Shown: piece after piece, positions 10,005 to 19,611 of the stretch
How positions within the stretch are numbered: position 1 is the stretch's first letter
Layout: every line of letters begins with the position of its first letter
Origin: an uncultured Pelagibacteraceae bacterium
Lineage (GTDB): Bacteria > Pseudomonadota > Alphaproteobacteria > Pelagibacterales > Pelagibacteraceae
DNA length: 64,000 nucleotides
Assembly (NCBI GenBank): GCA_902629285.1
Contig: CACOQN010000001.1
Location: forward strand, 106,642-170,641
Direction of reading: 5' to 3'
Made by a program: the position numbers and the translations under genes
The notes under the pieces: model-generated
Seen by the model: only the letters and a program-made list of their open reading frames with translations
The model's database searches: none
Told to the model about the DNA's origin: nothing

Positions 10005-11921
10005 TTAATTTTTTACAACTCTTATTGTCTCCTTTTGAAACAAAATATCTGCAATTTTCTTACAAATTTGAGAACTGTTTAATCCAGCTTTATCGTACAT
10101 TTTTTTTGGATCATCTTGTTCAATAAATTCATCTGGTAAAGTCATTGATCTAAATTTAAAACCTTTATCAAATACTCCTTTTTCTGCTAATAAATTTTTT
10201 ACGTGAGAACCAAAACCTCCTATTGATCCTTCTTCAACAGTAATCATTAGCTCATGATCCTTAGCAGATTTTAATATCAGTTCCTCATCTAAAGGCTTAG
10301 CAAATCTAGCATCAATTACTGTAACCGAAACTCCTTTTGCTTTTAATTGCTCAGAAGCTAATTTACATTCCTCAATTCGGGTACCTAGGTTTAAAATACA
10401 AACCTGTGTTCCTTGATGGATAATTCTTCCCTTACCAATTTCAATTTTTTCATCTATTGATGGTAGATCAACACCAACACCTGTTCCTCTTGGATATCTT
10501 ATTGCAGAAGGTCTGTCATTGATATCTACAGAAGTATTGATCATTTTAACAAGTTCAGCTTCATCACTTGCGGCCATTACTACAAAGTTAGGCAAAGTTG
10601 ATAAATAAGTTATATCAAATGAACCAGCATGTGTTGATCCATCAGCACCAACTAATCCTGCTCTATCTATCGCAAATCTCACAGGCAAACTTTGGATGGC
10701 AACATCATGTACCACTTGATCATATGCTCTCTGTAAAAAAGTTGAATAAATTGCAGCGTAAGGTTTATAACCCTCAGTTGCTAAGCCAGCAGCAAAAGTT
10801 ACCGCATGTTGTTCAGCTATTCCAACATCAAACATTCTGCTTGGAAATTCCTTGCCAAAAATATCCATGCCTGTACCTCCTGGCATAGCTGCTGTTATTC
10901 CGACTATTTTGCTATCTTTTTTTGCGTGTTTCACTAACGTGTTAGCAAAAACTTTTGTATAAGCTGGAAGATTAGATTTACTCTTTAACTGTTCTCCGGT
11001 CTCAACATTAAATTTTGAAACTCCATGATAATGGTCATTTGCTTTTTCTGCATAGGAATAACCTTTCCCTTTTTGAGTTTTAATGTGAATCATTATAGGA
11101 CCCTCGTGTCTTGAATCTTTTGCATTTTTTAAAATTGGAACTAGGCTTGATAAATCATGGCCATCTATAGGACCCGCATAATAAAAACCAAGTGAACTAA
11201 ACAGCGTACCCCCTGTTACTGCTGAACGAAAAAAATCCTCTGCTTTTCCTGCTTTGGCACTAAATCTTTTTGAAAATGCAGATGTAATTAATTTTAAGGT
11301 TTCTCTAAGACTAAAATATATTTTACCAGTAAATAATTTTGCTAAGTAAGTTCTCATTGCTCCAACTGGTTTTGCAATTGACATGTCATTATCGTTTAAA
11401 ATAACAATCATTTTTGTCTTAGATGCTCCAGCATTATTCATGGCTTCATAAGCCATACCTGCACTAATTGCACCATCACCTATTACAGCTATTACATTAG
11501 AAGATTTATTTTCTAATTTATTTGCTTCAGCAATTCCTAATGCAGATGAAATAGATGTTGAACTGTGAGCTGCTCCAAATGGATCATATTCACTTTCAGA
11601 TCTTTTAGTAAAACCTGATAAACCATCACCCTGGCGTAAAGTTCTAATTTTATCTTTTCTACCAGTTAAAATTTTATGTGGATAAGATTGATGACCCACA
11701 TCCCATATTAATTTATCATTTGGAGTATCAAAAACATAATGAAGTGCGACTGTCAATTCAACCACTCCCAAACCAGCACCTAAATGGCCTCCTGTTTTTG
11801 AAACAGCATCTATCATCTCCTCCCTCACTTCATCTGCAACTTTTTGTAAATCATTTTCAGAAACTTTTCTTAAATCAGATGGGAAGTTTATATTATTTAA
11901 AAATTGATAATTTTTCTTCAT
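10005..11921 (-). CDS. dxs: 1-deoxy-D-xylulose-5-phosphate synthase
   Basis: TPP enzyme that condenses pyruvate and glyceraldehyde 3-phosphate to DXP, the entry to the MEP isoprenoid pathway and a precursor of thiamine and pyridoxal. At 638 aa it is complete. The N-terminal TPP domain has [37 protein letters not shown] and [20 protein letters not shown]; the pyrimidine domain has [18 protein letters not shown] and [18 protein letters not shown]; the C-terminal transketolase domain ends near [16 protein letters not shown]. It overlaps ispA by 4 nt in an xseB-ispA-dxs run typical of proteobacteria, putting MEP entry and FPP synthesis on one transcript. Confidence 0.98.
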   Translation of the reverse strand: MKKNYQFLNNINFPSDLRKVSENDLQKVADEVREEMIDAVSKTGGHLGAGLGVVELTVALHYVFDTPNDKLIWDVGHQSYPHKILTGRKDKIRTLRQGDGLSGFTKRSESEYDPFGAAHSSTSISSALGIAEANKLENKSSNVIAVIGDGAISAGMAYEAMNNAGASKTKMIVILNDNDMSIAKPVGAMRTYLAKLFTGKIYFSLRETLKLITSAFSKRFSAKAGKAEDFFRSAVTGGTLFSSLGFYYAGPIDGHDLSSLVPILKNAKDSRHEGPIMIHIKTQKGKGYSYAEKANDHYHGVSKFNVETGEQLKSKSNLPAYTKVFANTLVKHAKKDSKIVGITAAMPGGTGMDIFGKEFPSRMFDVGIAEQHAVTFAAGLATEGYKPYAAIYSTFLQRAYDQVVHDVAIQSLPVRFAIDRAGLVGADGSTHAGSFDITYLSTLPNFVVMAASDEAELVKMINTSVDINDRPSAIRYPRGTGVGVDLPSIDEKIEIGKGRIIHQGTQVCILNLGTRIEECKLASEQLKAKGVSVTVIDARFAKPLDEELILKSAKDHELMITVEEGSIGGFGSHVKNLLAEKGVFDKGFKFRSMTLPDEFIEQDDPKKMYDKAGLNSSQICKKIADILFQKETIRVVKN

Positions 11922-12790
11922 TTTTTTCTATTCAATATATAATTCAAAGTTTCATTAATTTTTTTAGATCTTGTACCGTATTTGCTTAAATTCTTATTAA
12001 TATCTTTTATTATCTTATCACAATACTTAACCGAGTCATCATGTCCTATTAAATTTACAAGCGTTGCCTTACCCTTTTTTTGATCTTTTCCTGTTTTTTT
12101 TCCAGCTTCCTTAGAATTACTTTTCAGATCAATTAAATCGTCAGCTATTTGAAATAAAAGACCAATTTTTGATCCAATAACCTCAAAAAATTTAATTTCT
12201 TGAACTGATTTTTTCTTAATTATTGCTGGAGCAGCACAGCAAAAACTAAATAGCTTTCCGGTTTTCTTAATTTCCATTTCTAATATTTTATTTTTTGATA
12301 TTTTCTTTCTCTCATAGCTTAAATCTAAATATTGCCCTCCAGCTATTCCTAGATGACCTGAGCATTCTGATAATTTTTTGATTAAATTTATTTTAATCTT
12401 TTCATTTAATTTTAATTTAGGATTAGATAAAATTTCAAATGCTAAAGTTAATAATGAATTTCCTGCTAGAACTGCTGTAGACTCACCAAATTTAATGTGT
12501 GTTGAAGGTTTACCTCTTCTTAAATTATCGTCATCCATGCAAGGAAGATCATCATGAATAAGAGAATAAGCATGGATACACTCAACAGCTGACCCAATTA
12601 TTATTAATGTTTTATACTCAATTGAAAATAATGATCCTAAGTCAATTAAGATTTTAGATCTAATTTTTTTCCCACCTGGAAATAAACCATACTTCATAGG
12701 ATACATTAAGTGAGAATATTTTTGTGAATTAATATATTTTTTAAGAAATATATTAGTATCCTTAGCAATTTTATTAAGCTGTTTTTTCAT
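11918..12790 (-). CDS. ispA: Farnesyl/geranylgeranyl diphosphate synthase
   Basis: Short-chain trans-prenyl synthase adding IPP to DMAPP and GPP, giving FPP for ubiquinone and undecaprenyl phosphate. The 290 aa protein shows [10 protein letters not shown], the first Asp motif with the insert typical of bacterial FPP synthases ([20 protein letters not shown]), [13 protein letters not shown], and the second motif [10 protein letters not shown]. It overlaps xseB by 17 nt and dxs by 4 nt. Its product feeds ispB at 7246. Chain length is inferred from operon position and from the DDxxxxD form of the first motif. Confidence 0.94.
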   Translation of the reverse strand: MKKQLNKIAKDTNIFLKKYINSQKYSHLMYPMKYGLFPGGKKIRSKILIDLGSLFSIEYKTLIIIGSAVECIHAYSLIHDDLPCMDDDNLRRGKPSTHIKFGESTAVLAGNSLLTLAFEILSNPKLKLNEKIKINLIKKLSECSGHLGIAGGQYLDLSYERKKISKNKILEMEIKKTGKLFSFCCAAPAIIKKKSVQEIKFFEVIGSKIGLLFQIADDLIDLKSNSKEAGKKTGKDQKKGKATLVNLIGHDDSVKYCDKIIKDINKNLSKYGTRSKKINETLNYILNRKK

Positions 12791-13022
12791 TTTTTTTAGT
12801 TATCTCTTTAATTTTTTTATTTGTCTCCTCTCCAATAGATTTAAAATTTTTATGAAATTTCTTTTCGATAATATTGTTTAGTTTAAGAAGTTCTTGATAG
12901 CTCTCAACTGAATTGTTTAAATCGTCTTCCTTCTCTAGAGACTCTATAATCTTATTTGCTTTTTCTGTAAGCTCCTCAACTGAGTACTGATCATAATCAA
13001 GTGGTAATATTTTATCTTTCAT
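12774..13022 (-). CDS. xseB: Exodeoxyribonuclease VII small subunit
   Basis: Small helical subunit of exonuclease VII, which binds XseA and degrades single-stranded DNA. The 82 aa sequence has the family hallmark YSVEELTEKANKIIESLEKE followed by LNNSVESYQELLKLNNIIEKK. The family usually ends soon after this; here an 18-20 residue Lys-rich tail follows. It heads the xseB-ispA-dxs run and diverges from the Sua5-type gene across only 20 nt. xseA is not in the window. Confidence 0.88.
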   Translation of the reverse strand: MKDKILPLDYDQYSVEELTEKANKIIESLEKEDDLNNSVESYQELLKLNNIIEKKFHKNFKSIGEETNKKIKEITKKNEKTA

Positions 13023-13042
13023 ATAATAATAATTATTAATAC

Positions 13043-13975
13043 ATGAAATTTATTCAATCAAATATCAAAAAAGCAAAAAAATATTTAGATAATAATCATT
13101 GTGTTGCAGTACCAACAGAAACTGTATATGGGCTGGCTGCAAATGCGTACTCGAATATTGCTGTTAAGAAAATATTTAGTCTTAAAAAAAGACCGTTAAA
13201 CAATCCACTTATTGTCCATTATTATGATATCGAAAGACTTATGGTAGACTGTGATATCAATGATAATTTAGTAAAACTTTACAAAAAATTTTCTCCGGGT
13301 CCAATAACTTATGTTTTGAAATTAAAAAATAACTCAAAAATATCAAAATTTGTAACCAATAAAAAAAAAAGTATTGCTGTTCGTTTTCCAAATCATAAAT
13401 TGTTCAGAAATTTATTAAAAAATTTAGATTATCCAGTAGCTGCGCCTAGTGCAAATATATCATCAAGATTAAGCTCAGTTAAACCATCCGATGTAAAAGA
13501 AGAATTTGGTTCAAAAATTAAATATATTTTAAATGGAGGAAAAAGTAAAATCGGAGTTGAGTCCACAATATTAAATCTTTTAGAAAAACCATCACTTTTA
13601 AGATATGGAGGCCTAGATCCTAAAAAAATTGAAAATGTTTTAAAAAAAAAATTATTAATTAACATAAATTCAAAAAAAAAATTATCACCCGGTTTATTAC
13701 CGCTGCACTACTCACCTGGGATACCTTTAAGAGTCAATGTAAAAAAACCAAAAAAAGATGAGGCTTATTTATTAATAAAAAAAAGAAAATCAAAATTAAA
13801 AAATTATTATTATTTATCTAAAGTAAAAAATATAAAGGAGTCTGCAAAGAATTTATATTCTACTTTAAGAAAAATTAAAAACGATGGTTTTAAAAAGATT
13901 GCAGTCGAAAAGATACCAAACAAAGGTCTTGGCAAAACAATTAATGATAGATTAAAGAGGGCCTCTAAATATTAA
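13043..13975 (+). CDS. tsaC: L-threonylcarbamoyladenylate synthase, Sua5 type (YrdC + Sua5 domains)
   Basis: Makes threonylcarbamoyl-AMP from Thr, bicarbonate and ATP, the first step of the t6A modification at position 37 of ANN-decoding tRNAs. The YrdC domain fills about residues 1-195 (VPTETVYGLAANAYS, FSLKKRPLNNPLIVH, VAVRFPNHKLFR-like, PVAAPSANISSRLSS, VESTILNLLEKPSLLRYG). A C-terminal Sua5 domain follows from about residue 210 (LSPGLLPLHYSPGIPLRV), making it the long Sua5 form and not the short TsaC form. It overlaps the next ABC ATPase gene by one base. Confidence 0.93.
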   Translation: MKFIQSNIKKAKKYLDNNHCVAVPTETVYGLAANAYSNIAVKKIFSLKKRPLNNPLIVHYYDIERLMVDCDINDNLVKLYKKFSPGPITYVLKLKNNSKISKFVTNKKKSIAVRFPNHKLFRNLLKNLDYPVAAPSANISSRLSSVKPSDVKEEFGSKIKYILNGGKSKIGVESTILNLLEKPSLLRYGGLDPKKIENVLKKKLLININSKKKLSPGLLPLHYSPGIPLRVNVKKPKKDEAYLLIKKRKSKLKNYYYLSKVKNIKESAKNLYSTLRKIKNDGFKKIAVEKIPNKGLGKTINDRLKRASKY

Positions 13976-14697
13976 TGACAAATTCTATTGAAGTAATCAA
14001 TCTATCAAAAAAATATAATAATAAAGAAGCAGTAACTAATATAAATTTTAAAATTAATGAAAATGAAATAGTTGGTTTATTGGGACCTAATGGGTGTGGA
14101 AAAACTACAACTATTGGAATGATTTTAGGATTGTTAAAACCAAGTAGTGGTGAGGTTTTAATCAACGGAGAGAATATTGAAAAAAATAAAATTTCGCTTC
14201 TCCATAAAATGAATTTTATTTCACCTTACATCGAATTACCTAAAAAACTTAAGGTTAAACAAAATTTAATTGTCTATGGAAAGTTATATAACATTCAAAA
14301 TTTGAATGATCGAATAGATCACCTTGCAAATAAACTTAGATTAACAGAACTTTTAGAAAAAATTACTGGAGAACTTTCTTCTGGACAAAAAAATAGGGTA
14401 AGCCTTGCTAAAGCTTTAATAAATGACCCCACAGTACTTTTGTTAGATGAACCTACTGCTTCATTAGACCCTGAAACAGGAGATTTTGTAAGATCTTTTT
14501 TGGAAGATTATAAGAAGGAAAAAAAAATATCAGTTTTACTTGCCTCACATAATATGGATGAAGTGAAAAGATTATGCAGTTCGGTTCTAATGATGAAAGA
14601 TGGTTTAATAGTAGATAGAGGTACTCCTGAAGAGTTAATTATTAAATATGGAAGAAAAAATTTAGAAGAAGTATTTTTAGAAATTGTGAGAAAATAA
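13975..14697 (+). CDS. ABC-2 type exporter, ATP-binding protein
   Basis: Cytoplasmic ATPase of an ABC-2 exporter, paired with the permease that follows 2 nt downstream. All motifs are present: Walker A GPNGCGKTTT near residue 36, a Q-loop region around FISPYIELPKK, the ABC signature LSSGQKNRVSLAKAL, Walker B VLLLDEPTASLDPE and the switch His in LLASHNMDEVKRL. It resembles the NodI/CcmA/DrrA-like class. Substrate is unknown: ABC-2 pairs export lipids, polysaccharides, drugs or other hydrophobic compounds. It begins on the last base of the Sua5 stop codon. Confidence 0.93.
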   Translation: MTNSIEVINLSKKYNNKEAVTNINFKINENEIVGLLGPNGCGKTTTIGMILGLLKPSSGEVLINGENIEKNKISLLHKMNFISPYIELPKKLKVKQNLIVYGKLYNIQNLNDRIDHLANKLRLTELLEKITGELSSGQKNRVSLAKALINDPTVLLLDEPTASLDPETGDFVRSFLEDYKKEKKISVLLASHNMDEVKRLCSSVLMMKDGLIVDRGTPEELIIKYGRKNLEEVFLEIVRK

Positions 14698-14699
14698 AA

Positions 14700-15491
14700 A
14701 TGAATTTAATTAGAATTTATGGTCTTTTTTTAAGACACTTTTATTTAATAACCAGATCTTTTCCAAGAATATTAGATTTAATTTATTGGCCTTCAATTCA
14801 AATTACTCTTTGGGGATTTATTTCTAATTTTTTTGCAGCACACAGTACTTATTATAGTGGTGCAGTAGGAGTTATTCTTTCATGCGCAATTCTTTATGAT
14901 TTTTTATTCAGAACTAGTATTGGTTTTAATATGTTATTTTTGGAAGAAATTTGGAGTAGAAATTTTACAAATCTATTTATCGCTCCTATGAAAATTAGTG
15001 AGATAATTATCTCTTTAGTTTTAACAGCTTTAATTAGAGCTTTAATTGGTTTAATACCAGCAATATTATTAACTTCTCCATTGTTTGGAATTTCATTGTT
15101 AAAACTTGGTCTTCCTTTGGCTTTTCTTTTCTTAAGTTTATATTTATTTGGAATTACGCTTGGTCTACTTGTGTCAGCAGGATTGCTAAGATTTGGTCCA
15201 TCTTTTGAAAATATTGCATGGTCAACAATGTTTTTGTTAGCACCTTTTGGCTGTATATACTACCCAGTTGAAATATTACCAGAAATATTCCAATCAATCG
15301 CTTTCGCATTGCCATTAGTATATATTTTTGAGGAGACTAGAAATATTTTAGTTAATGGAACAGTCAATTATGAAAATATAATAAATGCAGTCTATCTTAA
15401 TGGATTTTATTTAATTTTATCAATATCCGTATTTTATTACTCTTTCGATAAAGCAAGAGAAAAAGGAACGTTGATAAACATGGGAGAATAA
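14700..15491 (+). CDS. ABC-2 type exporter, permease protein
   Basis: Integral membrane partner of the preceding ATPase, 263 aa with about six hydrophobic helices and the ABC-2 family pattern (RDLIYW-like WPSIQITLWGFISNFF at the first helix, later APFGCIYYPVEILPEIFQSIA in the region before the last helix). Length and position fit NodJ/ABC2 permeases. It starts 2 nt after the ATPase stop. The stop codon lies 2 nt before the end of a tRNA-Arg encoded on the opposite strand, so transcription of this gene runs into antisense of the tRNA. Confidence 0.9.
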   Translation: MNLIRIYGLFLRHFYLITRSFPRILDLIYWPSIQITLWGFISNFFAAHSTYYSGAVGVILSCAILYDFLFRTSIGFNMLFLEEIWSRNFTNLFIAPMKISEIIISLVLTALIRALIGLIPAILLTSPLFGISLLKLGLPLAFLFLSLYLFGITLGLLVSAGLLRFGPSFENIAWSTMFLLAPFGCIYYPVEILPEIFQSIAFALPLVYIFEETRNILVNGTVNYENIINAVYLNGFYLILSISVFYYSFDKAREKGTLINMGE

Positions 15492-15493
15492 AT

Positions 15494-15570
15494 TGGTGCG
15501 CCTGCTAGGAGTCGAACCCAGAACCTCCTGATCCGAAGTCAGGCGCTCTATCCAGTTGAGCTACAAGCGC
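15494..15570 (-). tRNA. tRNA-Arg (anticodon UCG)
   Basis: On the minus strand this 77-nt sequence folds as a full cloverleaf. Acceptor GCGCTTG pairs with CAGGCGC, followed by discriminator A and an encoded CCA. The anticodon stem-loop is CCTGA-CTTCGGA-TCAGG, with TCG in the loop centre, and the T loop is GGTTCGACTC. It would read CGN arginine codons (which of these depends on wobble modification). It is wedged between two plus-strand genes. Confidence 0.97.
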
Positions 15571-15593
15571 ATATAGTATTAATATTATATTTT

Positions 15594-16574
15594 ATGGAAA
15601 AAAACATTAATTTTATAGTCAAAGAGGATGAGAAGAATTTAAGGGTTGATGTTTTAATTAACAAAAGAGAAGAATTAATTAGTAGAACTAGGATTAAAAA
15701 TTTAATTTTAAAAGAAAAGTTAACACTAAATAATGAAATAATTAAAAGTCCGTCAAAAAAAGTCTCAATTGGTGATACTATAAATCTTAAGATTCCAGAG
15801 CCTGAAATAGCATCCCTTAAACCTTACGAATTTAAATTAGAAATAATATACGAAGATGATGATCTATTAGTAATTAATAAACCTGCCGGAATAATCATGC
15901 ATCCAGGAGCTGGAAATTATGATAAAACAATTGTTAATGCATTGATGCATTATGATAAGGATTCTTTATCAAATATAGGTGACGAGCTAAGACCTGGTAT
16001 TGTTCATAGAATTGATAAAAACACATCTGGTTTAGTTGTAATTGCAAAAAATAATGAAACCCATGAAAATTTATCAAAACAATTTAGTGATCATACAATT
16101 ATAAGAGAGTACCAACTTTTAATATGGGGAAAATTAAGGCCCTCCTCAGGAAGAATTGAAACATTTATAACTCGTAGTTCAAAAAATAGACAACTTATGG
16201 AAGTTAGTAGTTCTAAAGGTAAGAAAGCTATAACAAATTATAAAACACTTGAAATTTTTGAAAATCAGAAAACACCAACCTTAAGTTTAGTTGAATGTAA
16301 ATTAGAAACAGGAAGAACACATCAGATAAGAGTTCATATGAATTATAAGGGTAATAGTCTAGTTGGAGATGATAAATATAAAAAAAAATATAAAAAGTTA
16401 AAAAATATTGATTTAGATATCCAAAATTCAATTACTAAATTAAATAGACAATTTCTGCATGCAAAAACTTTAGGATTTATACATCCACAAACTAAGAAAG
16501 AGATGATTTTTTCCTCACTTTTGCCACAAGATCTAAATAATATTCTAAAAATGCTTAGAAACACTGAAGAATAA
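15594..16574 (+). CDS. rluD: 23S rRNA pseudouridine synthase, RluD family
   Basis: Converts uridines to pseudouridine in 23S rRNA (helix 69 positions in the RluD case). The 326 aa protein has an N-terminal S4 RNA-binding domain (RVDVLINKREELISRTRIKNL), then the catalytic core: VINKPAGIIMHPGAG, the active-site Asp motif RPGIVHRIDKNTSGLVVIAK, and LVECKLETGRTHQIRVHM. The C-terminal QFLHAKTLGFIHPQT is also typical. Placement in RluD, not RluC, is inferred from overall pattern and from its position just before rpoH, a frequent alphaproteobacterial order. Confidence 0.92.
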   Translation: MEKNINFIVKEDEKNLRVDVLINKREELISRTRIKNLILKEKLTLNNEIIKSPSKKVSIGDTINLKIPEPEIASLKPYEFKLEIIYEDDDLLVINKPAGIIMHPGAGNYDKTIVNALMHYDKDSLSNIGDELRPGIVHRIDKNTSGLVVIAKNNETHENLSKQFSDHTIIREYQLLIWGKLRPSSGRIETFITRSSKNRQLMEVSSSKGKKAITNYKTLEIFENQKTPTLSLVECKLETGRTHQIRVHMNYKGNSLVGDDKYKKKYKKLKNIDLDIQNSITKLNRQFLHAKTLGFIHPQTKKEMIFSSLLPQDLNNILKMLRNTEE

Positions 16575-16615
16575 ATTATTGAAAATTAGGTATAATTAAT
16601 TAAATAAACACTTCT

Positions 16616-17509
16616 ATGAGCGCAACAATAAGTAATAATCTGCCAACCCTTTCTAATGAAGGTGGGCTATCTGCATATTTAGAGCAGATTAAAAAATTCC
16701 CGATGTTAGCTGCAGAAGAGGAATATATGCTAGCAAAAAATTGGAAAACGACTGGGAATATTAAAGCTGCAGAAAAACTAGTCACTAGTCACTTAAGATT
16801 AGTTGCAAAGATTGCTATGGGCTACAAAGGATATGGTTTACCTATCAATGAAATGATTTCTGAGGGAAATGTAGGTCTCATGCAAGCTGTTAAGAAATTT
16901 GAACCAGAAAAGGGTTTTAGATTGGCAACTTATGCAATGTGGTGGATTAAGGCTTCTATTCAAGAATATATTTTAAGATCTTGGAGTCTTGTAAAAATTG
17001 GAACTACTACTGCTCAAAAAAAATTATTTTTTAATTTAAAAAAAATTAAAAATCAAATTTCTCCAGAAACTGAAGGAGACTTAAGAGATGAGCACGTTAA
17101 TCATATCGCTAATGAGCTTGATGTAAGTAAAGAAGAAGTCGTTTCAATGAATAGAAGACTCTCTGGAAAGGAATTCTCCCTAAATGCCCAAGTTGGGGAA
17201 GATGGTGATGAATGGCAAGATTGGTTGGTTGATAAAGAACTTGATCATGACTTAAAATTTGCTCACCACGAGGAAATGGAACAAAGAAAAGATTTATTAA
17301 AAGACTCTATTAAAGTTCTTAACGATAGAGAAAGAGAAATTTTATACTCAAGAAGACTAAACGATGACCCAACTACACTAGAAGATTTAAGTAAAAAATA
17401 CAAAATTAGCAGAGAAAGAGTTAGACAAATAGAAAACAAAGCATTTGAAAAACTCCAAAAGCATATGCTTCTTTTAGCTAAATCAAAAAATCTTTTACCC
17501 GCAAACTAA
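16616..17509 (+). CDS. rpoH: RNA polymerase sigma-32 factor (heat shock)
   Basis: Alternative sigma factor directing transcription of heat-shock genes such as ftsH-type proteases and chaperones. The 297 aa protein shows region 1.2 ([14 protein letters not shown]), region 2 ([41 protein letters not shown]-type order), the diagnostic RpoH box QKKLFFNLK at residues 134-142, and region 4 ([19 protein letters not shown]). A perfect TATAAT lies at 16591-16596 but no good -35 is visible. Its last 4 nt overlap convergent purA. FtsH at 22002 would be the usual protease controlling RpoH stability; this is family knowledge and not shown here. Confidence 0.97.
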   Translation: MSATISNNLPTLSNEGGLSAYLEQIKKFPMLAAEEEYMLAKNWKTTGNIKAAEKLVTSHLRLVAKIAMGYKGYGLPINEMISEGNVGLMQAVKKFEPEKGFRLATYAMWWIKASIQEYILRSWSLVKIGTTTAQKKLFFNLKKIKNQISPETEGDLRDEHVNHIANELDVSKEEVVSMNRRLSGKEFSLNAQVGEDGDEWQDWLVDKELDHDLKFAHHEEMEQRKDLLKDSIKVLNDREREILYSRRLNDDPTTLEDLSKKYKISRERVRQIENKAFEKLQKHMLLLAKSKNLLPAN

Positions 17510-18798
17510 ACTTCAAAAGGGTTTTCAATTAAAATAGTATCATCCCTTTCTGGACTAGTTGATATACTTGATACTTTTGCGCCAATGAAATCTTCTACTG
17601 CAAAAATATATTTTTTTGCATTTTCAGGTAACGAGTCAATATTTTTGACTCCACTTGTAGAAACTTTCCATCCTGGAAAAGTTTCATAAATTGGTTTTAT
17701 TTTGATCTGGTCCTCTACAGCAGCAGGTAAATAATCTAATCTTTTACCATCAAGCTCATAAGCAACGCACATTTTAATTTCATCTAATTCATCAAGTACA
17801 TCTAATTTCGTTAAAGCAATACCATCAATACCTGAAACTTTAATAGTTTGCCTCACTAAAACACCATCAAACCATCCACATCTTCTTTTTCTACTTGTAA
17901 CAGTTCCAAATTCTTTTCCGCGTGTTCCTAAAAGTTCACCGATATCATCTGTTAACTCTGTAGGAAAAGGGCCCTCTCCAACTCTTGTTGTATAAGCCTT
18001 TGTAATGCCAAGAACATAATTTATCGAATTAGGGCCGCAACCAGTTCCTGTCGCTGCGCTTGAGGCAACTGTATTAGATGAAGTTACAAAAGGATAAGTT
18101 CCATGATCTACATCAAGTAAAATACCTTGAGCTCCTTCAAATAAAATTTTCTTTTTTTGTTTTTTAAATTGATCAATCTTAAGCCAAACTGGCTGAGAGA
18201 ATTCTAATATTTTAGGTGCTATTTTAAGCAAATCAGATTTAAGCTGATCTTTTTCAAAAATTTTTTTTCCCAGACCTTTTCTAATTGCATTATGATGAAG
18301 TAATACTGAGTCTAGTCTTTGATCTAAATTTTTTTCAGATCTTAGATCCATAACTCTTATAGATCTTCTTCCAACTTTATCTTCATATGCTGGTCCAATT
18401 CCACGTCTTGTGGTTCCTATTTTACTTTTTCCTGCTGCATCTTCTCTTATCTCATCCATTTCCCTATGAAAAGGCAAAATCAAATTTGCAGACTCTGAAA
18501 TAATAAAATTATTTACATTTACTTCTACGCCTTTAGATTTTATTTCCTCTATTTCCTCTAATAAAGCCCACGGATCTACGACAACTCCGTTGCCAATAAT
18601 TGATATTTTGCCATTTCTAACTATTCCAGATGGCAGTAATCTCAATTTATATGTAACACCATCAATCACTAAAGTATGGCCAGCATTGTGACCTCCTTGG
18701 AATCTTATTACCACATCAGCCTGTTCGGATAACCAATCAACAATTTTTCCTTTACCTTCATCACCCCATTGAGATCCTACAACAACAATATTTTTCAT
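17506..18798 (-). CDS. purA: Adenylosuccinate synthetase
   Basis: GTP-dependent synthesis of adenylosuccinate from IMP and aspartate, the first committed AMP step. The 430 aa length is standard. Motifs: [18 protein letters not shown] with the P-loop-like GDEGKGK and the catalytic Asp, [13 protein letters not shown] with the catalytic His, [33 protein letters not shown] and [12 protein letters not shown]. It lies 2 nt after thiD and closes a long minus-strand series beginning at the Tol genes. Its stop overlaps the rpoH stop on the other strand. Confidence 0.98.
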   Translation of the reverse strand: MKNIVVVGSQWGDEGKGKIVDWLSEQADVVIRFQGGHNAGHTLVIDGVTYKLRLLPSGIVRNGKISIIGNGVVVDPWALLEEIEEIKSKGVEVNVNNFIISESANLILPFHREMDEIREDAAGKSKIGTTRRGIGPAYEDKVGRRSIRVMDLRSEKNLDQRLDSVLLHHNAIRKGLGKKIFEKDQLKSDLLKIAPKILEFSQPVWLKIDQFKKQKKKILFEGAQGILLDVDHGTYPFVTSSNTVASSAATGTGCGPNSINYVLGITKAYTTRVGEGPFPTELTDDIGELLGTRGKEFGTVTSRKRRCGWFDGVLVRQTIKVSGIDGIALTKLDVLDELDEIKMCVAYELDGKRLDYLPAAVEDQIKIKPIYETFPGWKVSTSGVKNIDSLPENAKKYIFAVEDFIGAKVSSISTSPERDDTILIENPFEV

Positions 18799-18800
18799 TA

Positions 18801-19610
18801 TTAAAATTTTCTATTTACTTTTAAGGAAGTGAGATGGTTAATTGGGCCATGACCTTTTCCATATTGCGGGTTTGATTTAATAGCTGAATTTACATACTTA
18901 ATTCCAAGCTCACAAGATTTCTTTACTGTTTTTCCACATGAAAGAAAGGTTGTAACTGAGCTAGATAAAGTACAACCTGTACCATGAGTATTCTTTGTTT
19001 TATGACGCTTGCTTTTAAAGATCTTAATATCTTTTGTGTTTATTAAAATATCTATTACATTTTTATGTTTTAAATGGCCACCTTTTATCAGTACATTTTT
19101 TGCTCCTAACCCTAAAAGTTTATTAGCAGCAAAGATCATATCCTCTTTTGTTATAATTTTTGTTTTAGTCAAAATTTCTGCCTCAGGGATATTGGGCGTT
19201 ACAAGCGATACTTTTTTGATTAGTTTTAATTTTAATAATTGAACAGCTTTACTATCTATCAATTTAGCTCCTCCTTTAGCAACCATCACTGGATCTAATA
19301 CGATTTTTTTAACTTTGATTACATCCAAAGCTTTCAGTACCATTCTTATAACCTCCGAAGAATGAAGCATACCAATTTTTATTGCATCAGGTCTAATATC
19401 TTTACAAGTATAAATAATTTGATTAAAAATTTCTTTTGGACTAATCCCAACAATTGATTTTACACCTCTGGTATTTTGCGATGTAACTGCAGTTATTGCT
19501 GTCATTGCATAAGAGCCTAGAGCAGTAACAGTTTTTATGTCAGCTTGGATGCCCGCACCACCAGAAGAATCTGATCCTGCAATAATTAAAATTTTTGAAT
19601 TCGGTTTCAA
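18801..19610 (-). CDS. thiD: Hydroxymethylpyrimidine/phosphomethylpyrimidine kinase
   Basis: Phosphorylates HMP and HMP-P to HMP-PP for thiamine synthesis; its product is joined to the thiazole by a ThiE such as that at 38535. The 269 aa protein carries [19 protein letters not shown] at the N-terminus, [14 protein letters not shown], and the ribokinase-fold anion-hole motif [16 protein letters not shown] near the C-terminus. It is 1 nt from glmM and 2 nt from purA. No TPP riboswitch is visible in front of it, so it is probably expressed with its neighbours. Known SAR11 isolates use environmental HMP, for which ThiD is the entry enzyme (established for cultured strains, not shown here). Confidence 0.95.
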   Translation of the reverse strand: MKPNSKILIIAGSDSSGGAGIQADIKTVTALGSYAMTAITAVTSQNTRGVKSIVGISPKEIFNQIIYTCKDIRPDAIKIGMLHSSEVIRMVLKALDVIKVKKIVLDPVMVAKGGAKLIDSKAVQLLKLKLIKKVSLVTPNIPEAEILTKTKIITKEDMIFAANKLLGLGAKNVLIKGGHLKHKNVIDILINTKDIKIFKSKRHKTKNTHGTGCTLSSSVTTFLSCGKTVKKSCELGIKYVNSAIKSNPQYGKGHGPINHLTSLKVNRKF

Positions 19611-19611
19611 T

